DNA of 21,826 nt, taken from the NCBI GenBank assembly GCA_938014945.1, contig CALLQH010000127.1, positions 1 to 21,826 of the forward strand, in the 5' to 3' direction. Position 1 is the stretch's first letter, and the number at the start of each line of letters is the position of its first letter. A program made the position numbers and the translations under genes. Shown here piece after piece: positions 1 through 7,131 of this stretch. The DNA is from an uncultured bacterium (GTDB lineage Bacteria > Pseudomonadota > Alphaproteobacteria > SP197). The notes beneath the pieces are model-generated. The model was given only the letters and a program-made list of their open reading frames with translations. It was not told where the DNA came from and ran no database searches.

Positions 1-323
1 GTGAGATCGGGATCGTGGCTGGGCGTGCCCGAAAGGCCGGTCAACATGGAGTGGGTCTTGACCAGCACCGTGCCCGGCCTGCTTTCGGCCATGGCGCGCT
101 GCACGCGCGGGCGCAGGCGCACGACATCCTCGGCGTCCATCTCCTCCCACGGCTTGGTCAGGAAGGGTTCGTAGTAACGCCGCCCGGCATCCATCATCGC
201 CGTCTTCGAAATGGCGTTGAGGTCGAGCGGCCCGCCGCGGTCGTGGATGACATTGTGCAGGAAGGCGCGCATCCAGGTGTTGCCGGACTTCGGGTAGCTC
301 GCCAGCCAGAGAATCTTGCCCAT
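1..323 (-). CDS. PAPS-dependent sulfotransferase, B-like class, ST10 (partial, C-terminus off the left edge)
   Basis: This is the last array member in the window. About 107 N-terminal residues are visible before the edge. The 5'-phosphosulfate loop SYPKSGNTW is at residues 9-17 and a KTH motif carries the presumed catalytic His at 91, as in cytosolic sulfotransferases (PF00685). The other PAPS-binding motifs lie outside the window. The ATG overlaps the stop of the upstream paralogue (TGATG). A Shine-Dalgarno GGAGG sits 7 nt upstream, inside that gene's last codons. The segment after KTH (SMLTGLSGTPSH) differs from the other copies. It resembles class B (no WYRxVD segment after residue 50), but class assignment needs the missing part. 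It could be complete or truncated beyond the edge. Substrate unknown. Confidence 0.85.
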   Translation of the reverse strand, partial: MGKILWLASYPKSGNTWMRAFLHNVIHDRGGPLDLNAISKTAMMDAGRRYYEPFLTKPWEEMDAEDVVRLRPRVQRAMAESRPGTVLVKTHSMLTGLSGTPSHDPDL

Positions 324-1159
324 CACAGATCCTCCGGCAGATAACCGAAACGCGCCATCTGCTGACCATGGCGATCAATGATGCGCTGGGCCTGTTCCCT
401 TGTGAGGTCGCGGCGCCAGGCGCCGACGCCGCCACCGCCGAAGAAGCGCCTGTCGTCGCCGGTCCGCTCGATGAACCCCTCCTCGCTCTCCTGCTCGCGC
501 AGGTTCTCGATGTCGCTGTGGGCGATGGCGCGTTCGAGCCGTTCGGCAGGGACATCGAGACCCAGGTACTGCGTCAGGCCGCCGAAGGCGGCCACCGGAT
601 CGGCGACCATGTCCTCGTAGCGCATGACATGGATGCGCGGGTGCGGTTGCTGGGTCCAGCTGCGCACGTTCTGCGACCAGCCGCCCTGGAGATAGGGCAG
701 CAGATCGCGGAACCGTGTCGTCACGTAGTCCTTGCGCGCCATCACCTCGATCGTCTGGTCGATCGTGGTGCCGTTGTGGCGGGCATAGGACTGGGCGACA
801 TCGAGGGGATTGCGCACGATGTAGATCGCGCCCGAGAGCACATCCTGGGCAAACGGCGGCACGCCTTCCCAGGGCAGCAGCGCGGCATGGGTCTTCATGA
901 AGATCGTGTCGGGGCCCAGCCCCGCGACATGGCGCTGGGCGGCATGGCGCAGCTGCGCAACATGCGCGTAGGACCAGGTGCTCTCGTCGCTGGAATCGAC
1001 CGCGCGGTACCACTCCGCAGCGGTATCGCCGGTCGAGAGCTTGCCGATCTCGGCCAGGGGCACCGGCTCCATGCTGTTGGTGAACAGGTTGACCAGGAAG
1101 ATCCGGGTCCACGTGTTGCCCGATTTCGGATAGCTCGCCAGCATCAGAAGATTGCCCAT
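323..1159 (-). CDS. PAPS-dependent sulfotransferase, A class, ST9
   Basis: A 278-aa protein, predicted to transfer sulfate from PAPS to an unknown acceptor. Visible motifs are SYPKSGNTW (9-17, 5'-phosphosulfate loop), KTH with His91 as presumed catalytic base, RNPLDVAQS (116-124, 3'-phosphate binding) and RYEDM (180-184). The loop after FF (239-240) reads GGGG where class B copies have R-x-G and cytosolic sulfotransferases have RKG, so the usual Arg/Lys contacts to the PAPS 3'-phosphate are absent. Class A also shares WYRxVD near residue 50 and QGGWSQNV near 158. There is no signal peptide or membrane segment, so it is cytoplasmic. Its Shine-Dalgarno TAGGAG overlaps the stop of ST8, 9 nt upstream, and its own stop overlaps the ST10 start. 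Family assignment is firm; activity is uncertain because of the altered loop. Confidence 0.92.
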   Translation of the reverse strand: MGNLLMLASYPKSGNTWTRIFLVNLFTNSMEPVPLAEIGKLSTGDTAAEWYRAVDSSDESTWSYAHVAQLRHAAQRHVAGLGPDTIFMKTHAALLPWEGVPPFAQDVLSGAIYIVRNPLDVAQSYARHNGTTIDQTIEVMARKDYVTTRFRDLLPYLQGGWSQNVRSWTQQPHPRIHVMRYEDMVADPVAAFGGLTQYLGLDVPAERLERAIAHSDIENLREQESEEGFIERTGDDRRFFGGGGVGAWRRDLTREQAQRIIDRHGQQMARFGYLPEDL

Positions 1160-1168
1160 GGTCGGCTC

Positions 1169-2005
1169 CTAACGCTCACCGGGAAGATAGTCGAAGCGGG
1201 CCATCTGCTCGCCATGGCTCTTCACGATGGCATCGACCTGGGCCGTGCTCAGCGCCTCGCGCCAGCCTCCGGCGCGCCCGGAACGGAAGAAGCGGTCCTG
1301 CGCCGGCGTGCGCTCGACGAACCCCGCCCTGGCCTCCATCGCGGCCACCTTGTCGAAGGCGGCATTGGCAGCCGCCTTGCGCACGCGCGCCTCGTCGGCA
1401 TCGACCCGCATGAACCTGGCGAGCGCGAGAAAGGCCTTGTCGGGTTCGGCGAGCATGTCCTCGTAGCGCATGATGTGGAGCTGGGGCGAGGCATGGGTCG
1501 TCCAGCTTGCGACATGCTCGGACCAGGAGCCCATGACCTCGTTGACATTGGTGGCGTTGGTCGGCGTGCGGAACATGCTCTGGCCCATGAGCGCGATGAT
1601 GGCGTCGATCTCCACGCCCTGGTGATGGGCATAGGAAACGGCGACGTCGAGGGGATTGCGCACGACATAGATGGCGCCGTGGCTGACCGCCATGTTGATC
1701 GACGGCACGCCGTGGTCGCGCACGAAGGCGCTGTGGGTCTTGACCGGGACGATCCCGGGGCCGGTGGCGGCAATCCGTTCCTGCACCCTGGGGCGCATGC
1801 GCGCGATCTCGGCCGGGCTCCATTGCTGCCAGGGACGCTGATCGATCAGCGCAAAGCCCGCCGTGCCCGGCTCGGCCAGGGTCGCCTCGCCGACCCTGTT
1901 GATGTCGACCGGCCCGCCCTCGCCCTTGAGCAGGTTGGCAAGGAAGATCCGGATCCATGTGTTGCCCGACTTGGGGTAACTCGCGAGCCAGAGAATGCGT
2001 CCCAT
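1169..2005 (-). CDS. PAPS-dependent sulfotransferase, B class, ST8
   Basis: A 278-aa cytoplasmic sulfotransferase. SYPKSGNTW is at 9-17, the catalytic-type KTH gives His91, RNPLDVAVS is at 116-124, RYEDM at 180-184, and FFRSG at 239-243 corresponds to the RKG loop. The start is the ATG aligned with every other paralogue; the open frame extends upstream to 2389 but that part has no family similarity and lies antisense-frame inside ST7. A GGAGG 10 nt upstream lies in the last codons of ST7, whose stop is 2 nt away. This B-class gene sits between A-class ST7 and ST9. The C-terminus reads RFDYLPGER where most copies have RFGYLPE. Confidence 0.92.
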   Translation of the reverse strand: MGRILWLASYPKSGNTWIRIFLANLLKGEGGPVDINRVGEATLAEPGTAGFALIDQRPWQQWSPAEIARMRPRVQERIAATGPGIVPVKTHSAFVRDHGVPSINMAVSHGAIYVVRNPLDVAVSYAHHQGVEIDAIIALMGQSMFRTPTNATNVNEVMGSWSEHVASWTTHASPQLHIMRYEDMLAEPDKAFLALARFMRVDADEARVRKAAANAAFDKVAAMEARAGFVERTPAQDRFFRSGRAGGWREALSTAQVDAIVKSHGEQMARFDYLPGER

Positions 2006-2007
2006 GG

Positions 2008-2868
2008 TCACCAGCCCTCCGGCACGTAACCGAAGCGGGTCATCTGCGCCCGGTGGCGCGCGACGATGGCGCGTGCCTGCTCTTCGGGCAGGTCGCGCTT
2101 CCAGGCATCGACGCCGCCGCGGCCAAAGAAGGCCTGCTCGCCGTCCTTGCCGAACAGGTTTTTCGCGCCGCTGCGGCCGAAGTCGGCATCTCGGGATTCC
2201 AGTTCCCGCAGCACCGGCAGGGCGCTGTTGGCCAGCGCCCGTTCGAAGCGGTCGCCGCTGGCGTCCAGGCCCAGGAAGCGGCAGATGCCGCCAAAGCTCT
2301 CGTGGGGGCGGGCCACCATGTCCTCGTAGCGCACGACATGAAAGCGCGGCTGGGGCACGCCGGTCCAGCTGATGACATGCTGGGACCATCCGCCCAGGAG
2401 ATACTCCACCTCGTCGGCCGAGCGCGTGAGCATGAAGTCGCGCGTGCCCATGGTCTGGACCATGCGCGCCGTGGCGACCTTGCTGTGGCGCGCGTAGGAG
2501 GGCGCCACGTCGAGCGGGTTGCGCACGATGCAGATGGCGCCGGCCATCAGATGCGGCGCGAACGGCGGCAGGCCGGCCATGGGCAGCAGGGCGGCGTGGG
2601 TCTTCATGAAGGCGGTGTCGGGCACCAGGCCCGCGACGGTTTCCTGCACGCGGTGGCGCATCGCGGCGACCTCCGCGGTGGTCCAGGCCGAGGGGTCGCG
2701 GGCATCGAGCTGGCGGTACCAGACCATGGCGACATCCGACGCCGAGAAGCGGCTGGCTTCCGAGGGCAGGATCGGTTCGGGCCGGTCGGCGAACAGGTTG
2801 GCAAGGAAGATGCGCAGCCAGGTGTTGCCCGACTTGGGATAACTCGCGAGATAGACGATGCCCGGCAT
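2008..2868 (-). CDS. PAPS-dependent sulfotransferase, A class, ST7
   Basis: At 286 aa this is the longest copy. SYPKSGNTW is at 9-17, KTH with His91, RNPLDVAPS at 116-124, RYEDM at 180-184, and FFGRGG at 247-252 in place of FFR-x-G. An insertion of about 8 residues (roughly 229-244, containing FGRSGAKNLFG) lies just before that loop, exactly where the PAPS-binding segment should be; no other visible copy has it. It adds basic residues that could partly compensate for the lost loop Arg (inference). The gene starts 9 nt after the ST6 stop with only a weak Shine-Dalgarno and ends 2 nt before ST8. Confidence 0.92.
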   Translation of the reverse strand: MPGIVYLASYPKSGNTWLRIFLANLFADRPEPILPSEASRFSASDVAMVWYRQLDARDPSAWTTAEVAAMRHRVQETVAGLVPDTAFMKTHAALLPMAGLPPFAPHLMAGAICIVRNPLDVAPSYARHSKVATARMVQTMGTRDFMLTRSADEVEYLLGGWSQHVISWTGVPQPRFHVVRYEDMVARPHESFGGICRFLGLDASGDRFERALANSALPVLRELESRDADFGRSGAKNLFGKDGEQAFFGRGGVDAWKRDLPEEQARAIVARHRAQMTRFGYVPEGW

Positions 2869-2877
2869 GGCGACAGC

Positions 2878-3714
2878 CTACCAGCCTTCGGGCAGATAGC
2901 CGAAGCGGGCCATCTGGGCACGGTGACGGTTCACGATCCGGCGGGCCTGGGCTTCGCTGAGGTCGCGGCGCCAGGCATCGACACCGCCGCCGCCGAAGAA
3001 GGGCGTCGTCTCTGCAGGCCGTTCGGCAAAACCGTCACGGGCCTCCATCTCGCGCAGGAGGTTGATGTCGCTGTTGGCGATGGCGCGCTCCAGGCGCTCG
3101 GGCGCGATGTCGAGCCCCAGGAAACGCGCGACGCTGCCGAAGACGGCGCGCGGCTGGGTCACCATGTCCTCGTAGCGCAGGACATGGATCCGCCGGTTCT
3201 TCTCGCGCGTCCAGCTCGCCACGTTCTGCGACCAGCCGCCCTGGACATAGGGCAGCAGACCCTCGACGCGGGGCGGCATGTAGTTGGCGCGCTCCATCAC
3301 GTTGATGATGTTGTCGATGGGGATGGCGCTGTGCCGGGCATAGGAAGGCGCGATGTCGAGCGGATTGCGCACGATGCAGATCGCTCCCAGCGTCACCTCG
3401 GGCGCCAGCGGGGTCACGCCGGCCATGGGGACGAGTGCGGCATGGGTCTTCACGAAGACGGTGTCGGGCGTCTGCGCCGCGATGTAGCGCTGCACGTCGT
3501 GGCGCAGCCTGGCGATATCCTCCAGGGTCCAGCTTGCCGGGTCGCGTGTGTCGACCTTGCGGTACCAGACCTCCACGTTGTCGGCGGCTGTCCTTTCGGT
3601 CGCCATGTCCAGGGGGATCGGCTCCTCGCTGTCGCTGTAGAGATTGAGCAGGAAGATGCGCAGCCAGGTGTTGCCCGACTTGGGGTAGCTGGCCAGGAAG
3701 ACGATGTTGCCCAC
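2878..3714 (-). CDS. PAPS-dependent sulfotransferase, A class, ST6 (GTG start)
   Basis: A 278-aa sulfotransferase. SYPKSGNTW is at 9-17, KTH with His91, RNPLDIAPS at 116-124, RYEDM at 180-184, and FFGGGG at 239-244 replaces the Arg-containing PAPS loop. The start is GTG, 3 nt after the ST5 stop, chosen because it aligns with the MGN/MGK starts of the other copies. AAGAAGG in the terminal ST5 codons is a plausible Shine-Dalgarno. This is the first A-class gene in transcription order. It shares with ST7 the segment GAICIVRNPLD, where other copies have GAIYIVRNP or close variants, suggesting ST6 and ST7 are a recent pair. Confidence 0.92.
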   Translation of the reverse strand: MGNIVFLASYPKSGNTWLRIFLLNLYSDSEEPIPLDMATERTAADNVEVWYRKVDTRDPASWTLEDIARLRHDVQRYIAAQTPDTVFVKTHAALVPMAGVTPLAPEVTLGAICIVRNPLDIAPSYARHSAIPIDNIINVMERANYMPPRVEGLLPYVQGGWSQNVASWTREKNRRIHVLRYEDMVTQPRAVFGSVARFLGLDIAPERLERAIANSDINLLREMEARDGFAERPAETTPFFGGGGVDAWRRDLSEAQARRIVNRHRAQMARFGYLPEGW

Positions 3715-3717
3715 GGC

Positions 3718-4554
3718 TCAGCCTTCTTCGGGCAGATAACCGAAGCGGGCCATCTGCTCGCGGTGCTTGTCGACGACGCGTGCCACCTGCTCGGGTGTCA
3801 GTACGTCGCGCCAGCCCCCGGCGCGGCCCTCGCGGAAGAAGTTCTTCTGGATCTTCGTCTTCTCCCAGAAGCCGGAGCGTTCCTCCTGGCGGCGCAGTTC
3901 CTTGAACGACGCGTTCTTAATCGCCTGGCGCAACGCCTGGCGCGTCACCGGGATGCCGAGAAACTTGACCAGGCCGCCGAAGGCCGTCTGGGGATCGGCC
4001 AGCATGTCCTCGTAGCGCATGACGTGGAGGCCGGGGTTGGGCCGTGCGGTCCAGCTTTCGACATGCTGGCTCCAGTTGCCCATGGGTTCGGCGACCGTGG
4101 TGTGGGTGGTGGGCGGCTCGTGGTTGTCGAGATTGAGCACCTCGATCGCCTTGTCGATGGGCAGGCCCTGATGGTCGGCAAAGGAAGGCACGACATCGAG
4201 CGGGTTGCGCACCAGGTAGATCGCCCCGGCGGTGACCGAAAGGTTGATGGTGGGGTGGCCGTGGGCCTGCATCACCGCCAGATGGGTCTTGGAGAACATG
4301 TTGCCGGGCTGGGTCGAGGCGATCCAGGCCTGCACCTTGGGGCGCATGGCGGCAACCTCCGTGGGCGTCCATTCCTGCCAGGGGCGTTCGTCGAAGCGCA
4401 CGAAGTTGGCGGTGGCGGCCTCGTTGGACGAGAGCTTGTCCATCTTGTTGATGTCGTAGGCGCCATTGCCGCCGGCAAACAGGTTGTGCAGGAAGGCCCG
4501 GGTCCAGGTGTTGCCGGACTTGGGGTAGGACGCGATCCAGACAATCTTGCCCAT
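3718..4554 (-). CDS. PAPS-dependent sulfotransferase, B class, ST5
   Basis: A 278-aa sulfotransferase. SYPKSGNTW is at 9-17, KTHL with His91, RNPLDVVPS at 116-124, RYEDM at 180-184, and FFREG at 239-243. The Lys of the canonical RKG loop is Glu here, a charge reversal near the expected PAPS 3'-phosphate site; the Arg is kept. The ATG lies 2 nt after the ST4 stop, with AGGAGG 8 nt upstream inside the ST4 tail codons. The frame stays open upstream to 5211, but that stretch is an out-of-frame reading of ST4. The C-terminus is the standard RFGYLPEEG. Confidence 0.92.
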   Translation of the reverse strand: MGKIVWIASYPKSGNTWTRAFLHNLFAGGNGAYDINKMDKLSSNEAATANFVRFDERPWQEWTPTEVAAMRPKVQAWIASTQPGNMFSKTHLAVMQAHGHPTINLSVTAGAIYLVRNPLDVVPSFADHQGLPIDKAIEVLNLDNHEPPTTHTTVAEPMGNWSQHVESWTARPNPGLHVMRYEDMLADPQTAFGGLVKFLGIPVTRQALRQAIKNASFKELRRQEERSGFWEKTKIQKNFFREGRAGGWRDVLTPEQVARVVDKHREQMARFGYLPEEG

Positions 4555-4556
4555 GC

Positions 4557-5396
4557 TCAGGCCTCCTCTGGCAGATAGCCGAAGCGGGCCATCTGCTCGC
4601 GGTGATCGGCGATCACGCGGGCGGCCTGCTGCGCCGTCAGTTCCTGGCGCCATTGCCCCGCGGTGCCCTTGCGGAAGAAGGCCTTCTGATGGGCCGGCTT
4701 TTCCGAGAAGCCGTGTTCCTCCTCCTGCTTGCGCAGGCTCCTGAAGGAAGCGTGTTCGATGGCGCGCTCGATCCGCTTGCGGTCGAAGCGCTGGCCCAGA
4801 AAGGTGACGATGCCGGTGAAGGTCTTCACCGGCGCCTCCAGCAGGTCCTCGTAGCGCACGACATGGACGCCCTTGTTGGCCTGGCCGGTCCAGCTTGCGA
4901 CATGCTGGGACCAGCTTGCCATGTGTTCGCTGACGTTGCGGTCGTTGGTCGGCGTCGAGAATCCGTCCGTGCCCATGATGGCGATGGCGGTATCGACGCT
5001 GCAGGCCTGGAAGTCGGCGAAGGAGAGCACGATGTCGAGCGGGTTGCGCACGATGTAGATCGCCCCGGCGCTGACCGCCATGTTGACGGTGGGGTGGCCG
5101 TTGATCGTGGTCAGGGCGTTGTGGGTCTTGCAGAAGACCGTGCCCTCGGCGCTGTCGGCGATCATCTTGTGCACGCGCGGGCGCAGGCGCGCGATGTCGG
5201 CGGGTTTCCATTGCGCGGGCGGGCGCGGGTCGGCGATGCGATACCAGCCGATCGCCGATTCACCCTGGGCGAACATGCCGCTGGGACGGTCGACCGCCAG
5301 CGGCCGTGCGGCATCGTGCATCAGGTTGTCGAGGAAGGCGCGCACCCAGGTGTTGCCGGACTTGGGATAGGAGGCGAGCCAGAGGATGTTGCTCAC
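4557..5396 (-). CDS. PAPS-dependent sulfotransferase, B class, ST4 (GTG start)
   Basis: A 279-aa sulfotransferase. SYPKSGNTW is at 9-17, KTHN with His92, RNPLDIVLS at 117-125, RYEDL at 181-185, and FFRKG at 240-244, an exact match to the RKG loop of cytosolic sulfotransferases, followed by AGQW. The start is GTG, overlapping the ST3 stop as GTGA. A strong Shine-Dalgarno (GGGGGAGG) 5 nt upstream lies in the ST3 C-terminal codons. With ST1, this is the copy closest to the family consensus in the PAPS loop, so it is a good reference member. Acceptor unknown. Confidence 0.92.
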   Translation of the reverse strand: MSNILWLASYPKSGNTWVRAFLDNLMHDAARPLAVDRPSGMFAQGESAIGWYRIADPRPPAQWKPADIARLRPRVHKMIADSAEGTVFCKTHNALTTINGHPTVNMAVSAGAIYIVRNPLDIVLSFADFQACSVDTAIAIMGTDGFSTPTNDRNVSEHMASWSQHVASWTGQANKGVHVVRYEDLLEAPVKTFTGIVTFLGQRFDRKRIERAIEHASFRSLRKQEEEHGFSEKPAHQKAFFRKGTAGQWRQELTAQQAARVIADHREQMARFGYLPEEA

Positions 5397-6241
5397 GATG
5401 CCTCCCCCTGGGCCAGATAGCCGAAGCGGGCCATCTGCTTGCCGTGGTCGGCTTCGATGCGGGCGGCCTGCTCGGGCGTGAGGCTGTCGCGCCAGCCGCC
5501 GGCGACACCGCGGCGGAAGAAACGTTCCTGGGCGGGCGAGCGTTCGTCGAAGCCGTCCCGGTCCTCCAGGGCACGCATCGTCGCAAAGGAGGTGTGGGCG
5601 ATGGCGCGTTCGATCCGATCCTGCGAGGCATCGAGCTTGAGGAAATTGACCACAGCGCCGAAGGCCTTTTTCGGATCGGCGTGCAGGTCCTCGTAGCGCA
5701 CGACATGGATCGCGGGGCTGGGCCGGCCGGTCCAGCTCGCGACATGCTGGGACCAGCTGCCCATCGGTTCGGCGACCTGGTGTTCGCCTGCCGGCACCTC
5801 CAGATTCGCCGTTGCCAGCGAGGTGATGGCGGCATCGACGCTGATGCCGTGAAAATCGGCAAAGGAGAGCGCGACATCGCGGGGATCGCGCACGATGTAG
5901 AGCGCGCCTGCGGTCACCGACATCTCGATCGTCGGCACGCCGTGGATCAGCAGCAGCGGCAGGTGCGTCTTGCAGAAGACGCTGCCCTGGTGCGACGCGG
6001 CGATGGCCTTCTGCACCGCCGGGCGCATGGCTGCAACCTCCTGCGAACTCCATTGCGTGGGCGGGCGGCGGTCCAGCGCCTGGTACCAGTGCAGCGAGGA
6101 CGCGCTGGCCGAAACCCGGCCCCCGCGCGTCGCCGACAGCGGCAGCGGCTTGTCGGCATCGGCGAAGATGTGATGCAGGAAGGCGCGCAGCCAAGTGTTG
6201 CCGGACTTCTGGTAGGAGGCCAGCCAGACGATGTTGCCCAT
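5393..6241 (-). CDS. PAPS-dependent sulfotransferase, B class, ST3
   Basis: A 282-aa sulfotransferase. The phosphosulfate loop reads SYQKSGNTW (9-17), with Gln in place of the Pro present in every other copy. KTHLP with His93 matches the catalytic motif of cytosolic sulfotransferases. RDPRDVALS (118-126) replaces RNPLDVA, as in ST1. RYEDL is at 182-186 and FFRRG at 241-245. It is the only internal gene preceded by a real spacer (41 nt after ST2), with GGAG about 9 nt before the ATG. Its tail is AQGEAS rather than LPE, and it overlaps the next start by 4 nt. Confidence 0.92.
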   Translation of the reverse strand: MGNIVWLASYQKSGNTWLRAFLHHIFADADKPLPLSATRGGRVSASASSLHWYQALDRRPPTQWSSQEVAAMRPAVQKAIAASHQGSVFCKTHLPLLLIHGVPTIEMSVTAGALYIVRDPRDVALSFADFHGISVDAAITSLATANLEVPAGEHQVAEPMGSWSQHVASWTGRPSPAIHVVRYEDLHADPKKAFGAVVNFLKLDASQDRIERAIAHTSFATMRALEDRDGFDERSPAQERFFRRGVAGGWRDSLTPEQAARIEADHGKQMARFGYLAQGEAS

Positions 6242-6282
6242 GGCTCAGGTCTCCGCCCGGACGCGGCGCTGCCGGTGATCGC

Positions 6283-7131
6283 TCACCCGTCGTGCCCTTC
6301 GGGGATGTAGCCGAAGCGGGCCATCTGCTCGCGGTGGACGGCGACGACGCGGCGCACCTGCTCGGGTGTCAGGACCTCGCGCCAGCCACCGGCGCGGCCC
6401 TGGCGGAAGAATCGTTCCTGGGCGGCCGAACGTTCGGGGAAACCTTCGGTCTCCTCCTGCTTGCGCAGTTCCTTGAAGTCGGAGTGGCGCACCGCCCGCT
6501 CCAGGCGCTCGTCGGTGGCTTCCAGGCGCAGGAAGTCCGTCACCTTGCGGAAGGTGCCCACGGGATCGGCGATCAGATCCTCGTAACGCACGATGTGGAG
6601 GCCGGGGCCCGGACGGGCCGTCCAGCTCAGGACGTTCTGCGACCAGCTTCCCAGGACCTCGTTGATGCCTTCGTCGACCCGCGGCATGACCAGGCTGTCG
6701 GTCGCCATCAGGGTGATCGCCTTGTCGATGGTGATGCCTTCGAAATCGGCAAAGGAGATCGCCACGTCGAGCGGGTTGCGCACGATGTAGATCGCCCCTG
6801 TGGAAACCTGAAGGTTGACCGTGGGATGGCCGGCGATGCGCATCACCGGCGCGTGGATCTTGCAGAAGACGGTGCCCTGGTGGCCGTCGGCGATCAGCTT
6901 CTGGGCCGGGGCGCGCATGCGGTCGATATCGGCCACGCTCCACTTCTCGGGCGGGCGCGGGTCGAGCGGCAGGAACCACTTCAGCGTCGTTGCTGCCGTG
7001 GTGATGCCGCCGCCGCCCATTTCCTTCAGCGGCAGGGGCTCGCGCGCGTTGGTGAACAGGTTGTGCAGCAGCGCGCGCATCCAGGTGTTGCCCGACTTGG
7101 GATAGGAAGCCAGCCAGATGATGTTGCCCAT
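6283..7131 (-). CDS. PAPS-dependent sulfotransferase, B class, ST2
   Basis: A 282-aa sulfotransferase. SYPKSGNTW is at 9-17, the catalytic-type motif is KIH (His93 kept, Thr replaced by Ile), RNPLDVAIS is at 118-126, RYEDL at 182-186 and FFRQG at 241-245. I chose the ATG at 7131, which overlaps the ST1 stop as TGATG; a GTG three bases upstream would add one residue. A glycine-rich stretch (39-42) sits in the variable region after the first helix, where substrate-contacting loops are expected to differ between copies (inference). The C-terminus is RFGYIPEGHDG. Confidence 0.92.
   Translation of the reverse strand: MGNIIWLASYPKSGNTWMRALLHNLFTNAREPLPLKEMGGGGITTAATTLKWFLPLDPRPPEKWSVADIDRMRAPAQKLIADGHQGTVFCKIHAPVMRIAGHPTVNLQVSTGAIYIVRNPLDVAISFADFEGITIDKAITLMATDSLVMPRVDEGINEVLGSWSQNVLSWTARPGPGLHIVRYEDLIADPVGTFRKVTDFLRLEATDERLERAVRHSDFKELRKQEETEGFPERSAAQERFFRQGRAGGWREVLTPEQVRRVVAVHREQMARFGYIPEGHDG

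Noticed and set aside
1957..4578. A plus-strand open frame of 873 codons antisense to the sulfotransferases, with similar ones at 368-2029 and 5306-6310
   Set aside because: They mirror the minus-strand genes copy by copy, as expected from GC-rich codon usage plus repetition. The translations are Arg/Gly/His-rich low-complexity without domains, and the minus-strand frames have clear motifs.
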